A stretch of DNA of 64,000 nucleotides from Aquipseudomonas alcaligenes NBRC 14159 (GTDB lineage: Bacteria > Pseudomonadota > Gammaproteobacteria > Pseudomonadales > Pseudomonadaceae). Numbering within the stretch: the first letter of the stretch is position 1; each line of letters starts with the position of its first letter. The notes beneath the pieces were generated by a model. That model ran no database searches and was not told where the DNA came from. It was given only the letters and a program-made list of their open reading frames with translations. Of the stretch, positions 63,900 through 64,000 are shown piece after piece. The position numbers and the translations under genes were made by a program. The stretch covers positions 148,303 through 212,302 of the forward strand of contig NZ_BATI01000007.1 in the NCBI RefSeq assembly GCF_000467105.1, read 5' to 3'.

Positions 63900-64000
63900 A
63901 AACGCAATAGATTCGCTTGTACCTTGCGACGACTGCCATAAGACGGATTCTGCGATTCACGTAAGCTGAAGAGGAGCCGGAATGACAGGGGAGTGGAGCG

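Overview
The window is GC-rich (by eye), gene-dense bacterial chromosome from a Pseudomonas-type gammaproteobacterium. The evidence is the cmaX-crfX-cmpX-sigX-oprF cluster, the mexS/mexT/mexEF-oprN cluster, the prpBC-acnD-prpF operon and the divergent ppsR/ppsA pair, all arranged as in Pseudomonas. REP-like palindromes of the GTAGCCCGGAT type suggest the mendocina/alcaligenes/stutzeri side of the genus, but the species cannot be fixed from the sequence alone. I saw no tRNA, rRNA, CRISPR array, insertion sequence or phage gene, and no gene-free stretch longer than about 300 bases.

Bases 1-33.7k are mostly core genome. They hold the 3' end of thrH, then pabB, a leftward trio (retropepsin-like periplasmic protease, cysteine-free transglutaminase-like membrane protein, ATP-grasp ligase), the methylcitrate operon for propionate use with its GntR regulator, a LysE exporter and ppsR/ppsA. 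After these come an esterase-like hydrolase, a small Rieske protein, rraA, the sigX-oprF envelope-stress cluster, galU, a glyoxalase-fold gene, gor, a TRIC/UPF0126 protein, and two PqiA halves without pqiB. The leftward mexEF-oprN efflux operon follows, with its regulator mexT and the divergent oxidoreductase mexS.

Bases 34.8k-63.9k form one complete siderophore island. In order it encodes a Fur-box-preceded PvdS/FecI-type sigma factor, a PvdE-like cyclic-peptide ABC exporter, an MbtH-like protein, a type II thioesterase, two NRPSs with four modules, a FhuA-like TonB receptor, an IucB-type N-acyltransferase, an ornithine/lysine N-hydroxylase and a FhuF reductase. Convergent to these is a fhuCDB uptake operon. 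The domain order is C-A-T-E / C-A-T / C-A-T // C-A-T-E-TE. Three A domains are almost identical and have a code fitting a basic amino acid, and module 3 reads clearly as serine. This predicts acyl-X-X-Ser-X, with X probably N5-acetyl-N5-hydroxyornithine, which is the architecture of the amphibactin family of lipopeptide siderophores.

Two promoters matching the PvdS -35/-10 pattern with the same 16-base spacing lie before the mbtH-NRPS genes and before the receptor. They explain how the local sigma factor could drive the island. The strangest feature is a REP-like palindromic repeat that sits in frame inside two of the three near-identical adenylation domains. It also occurs as an ordinary intergenic repeat, inverted, about 30 kb away.
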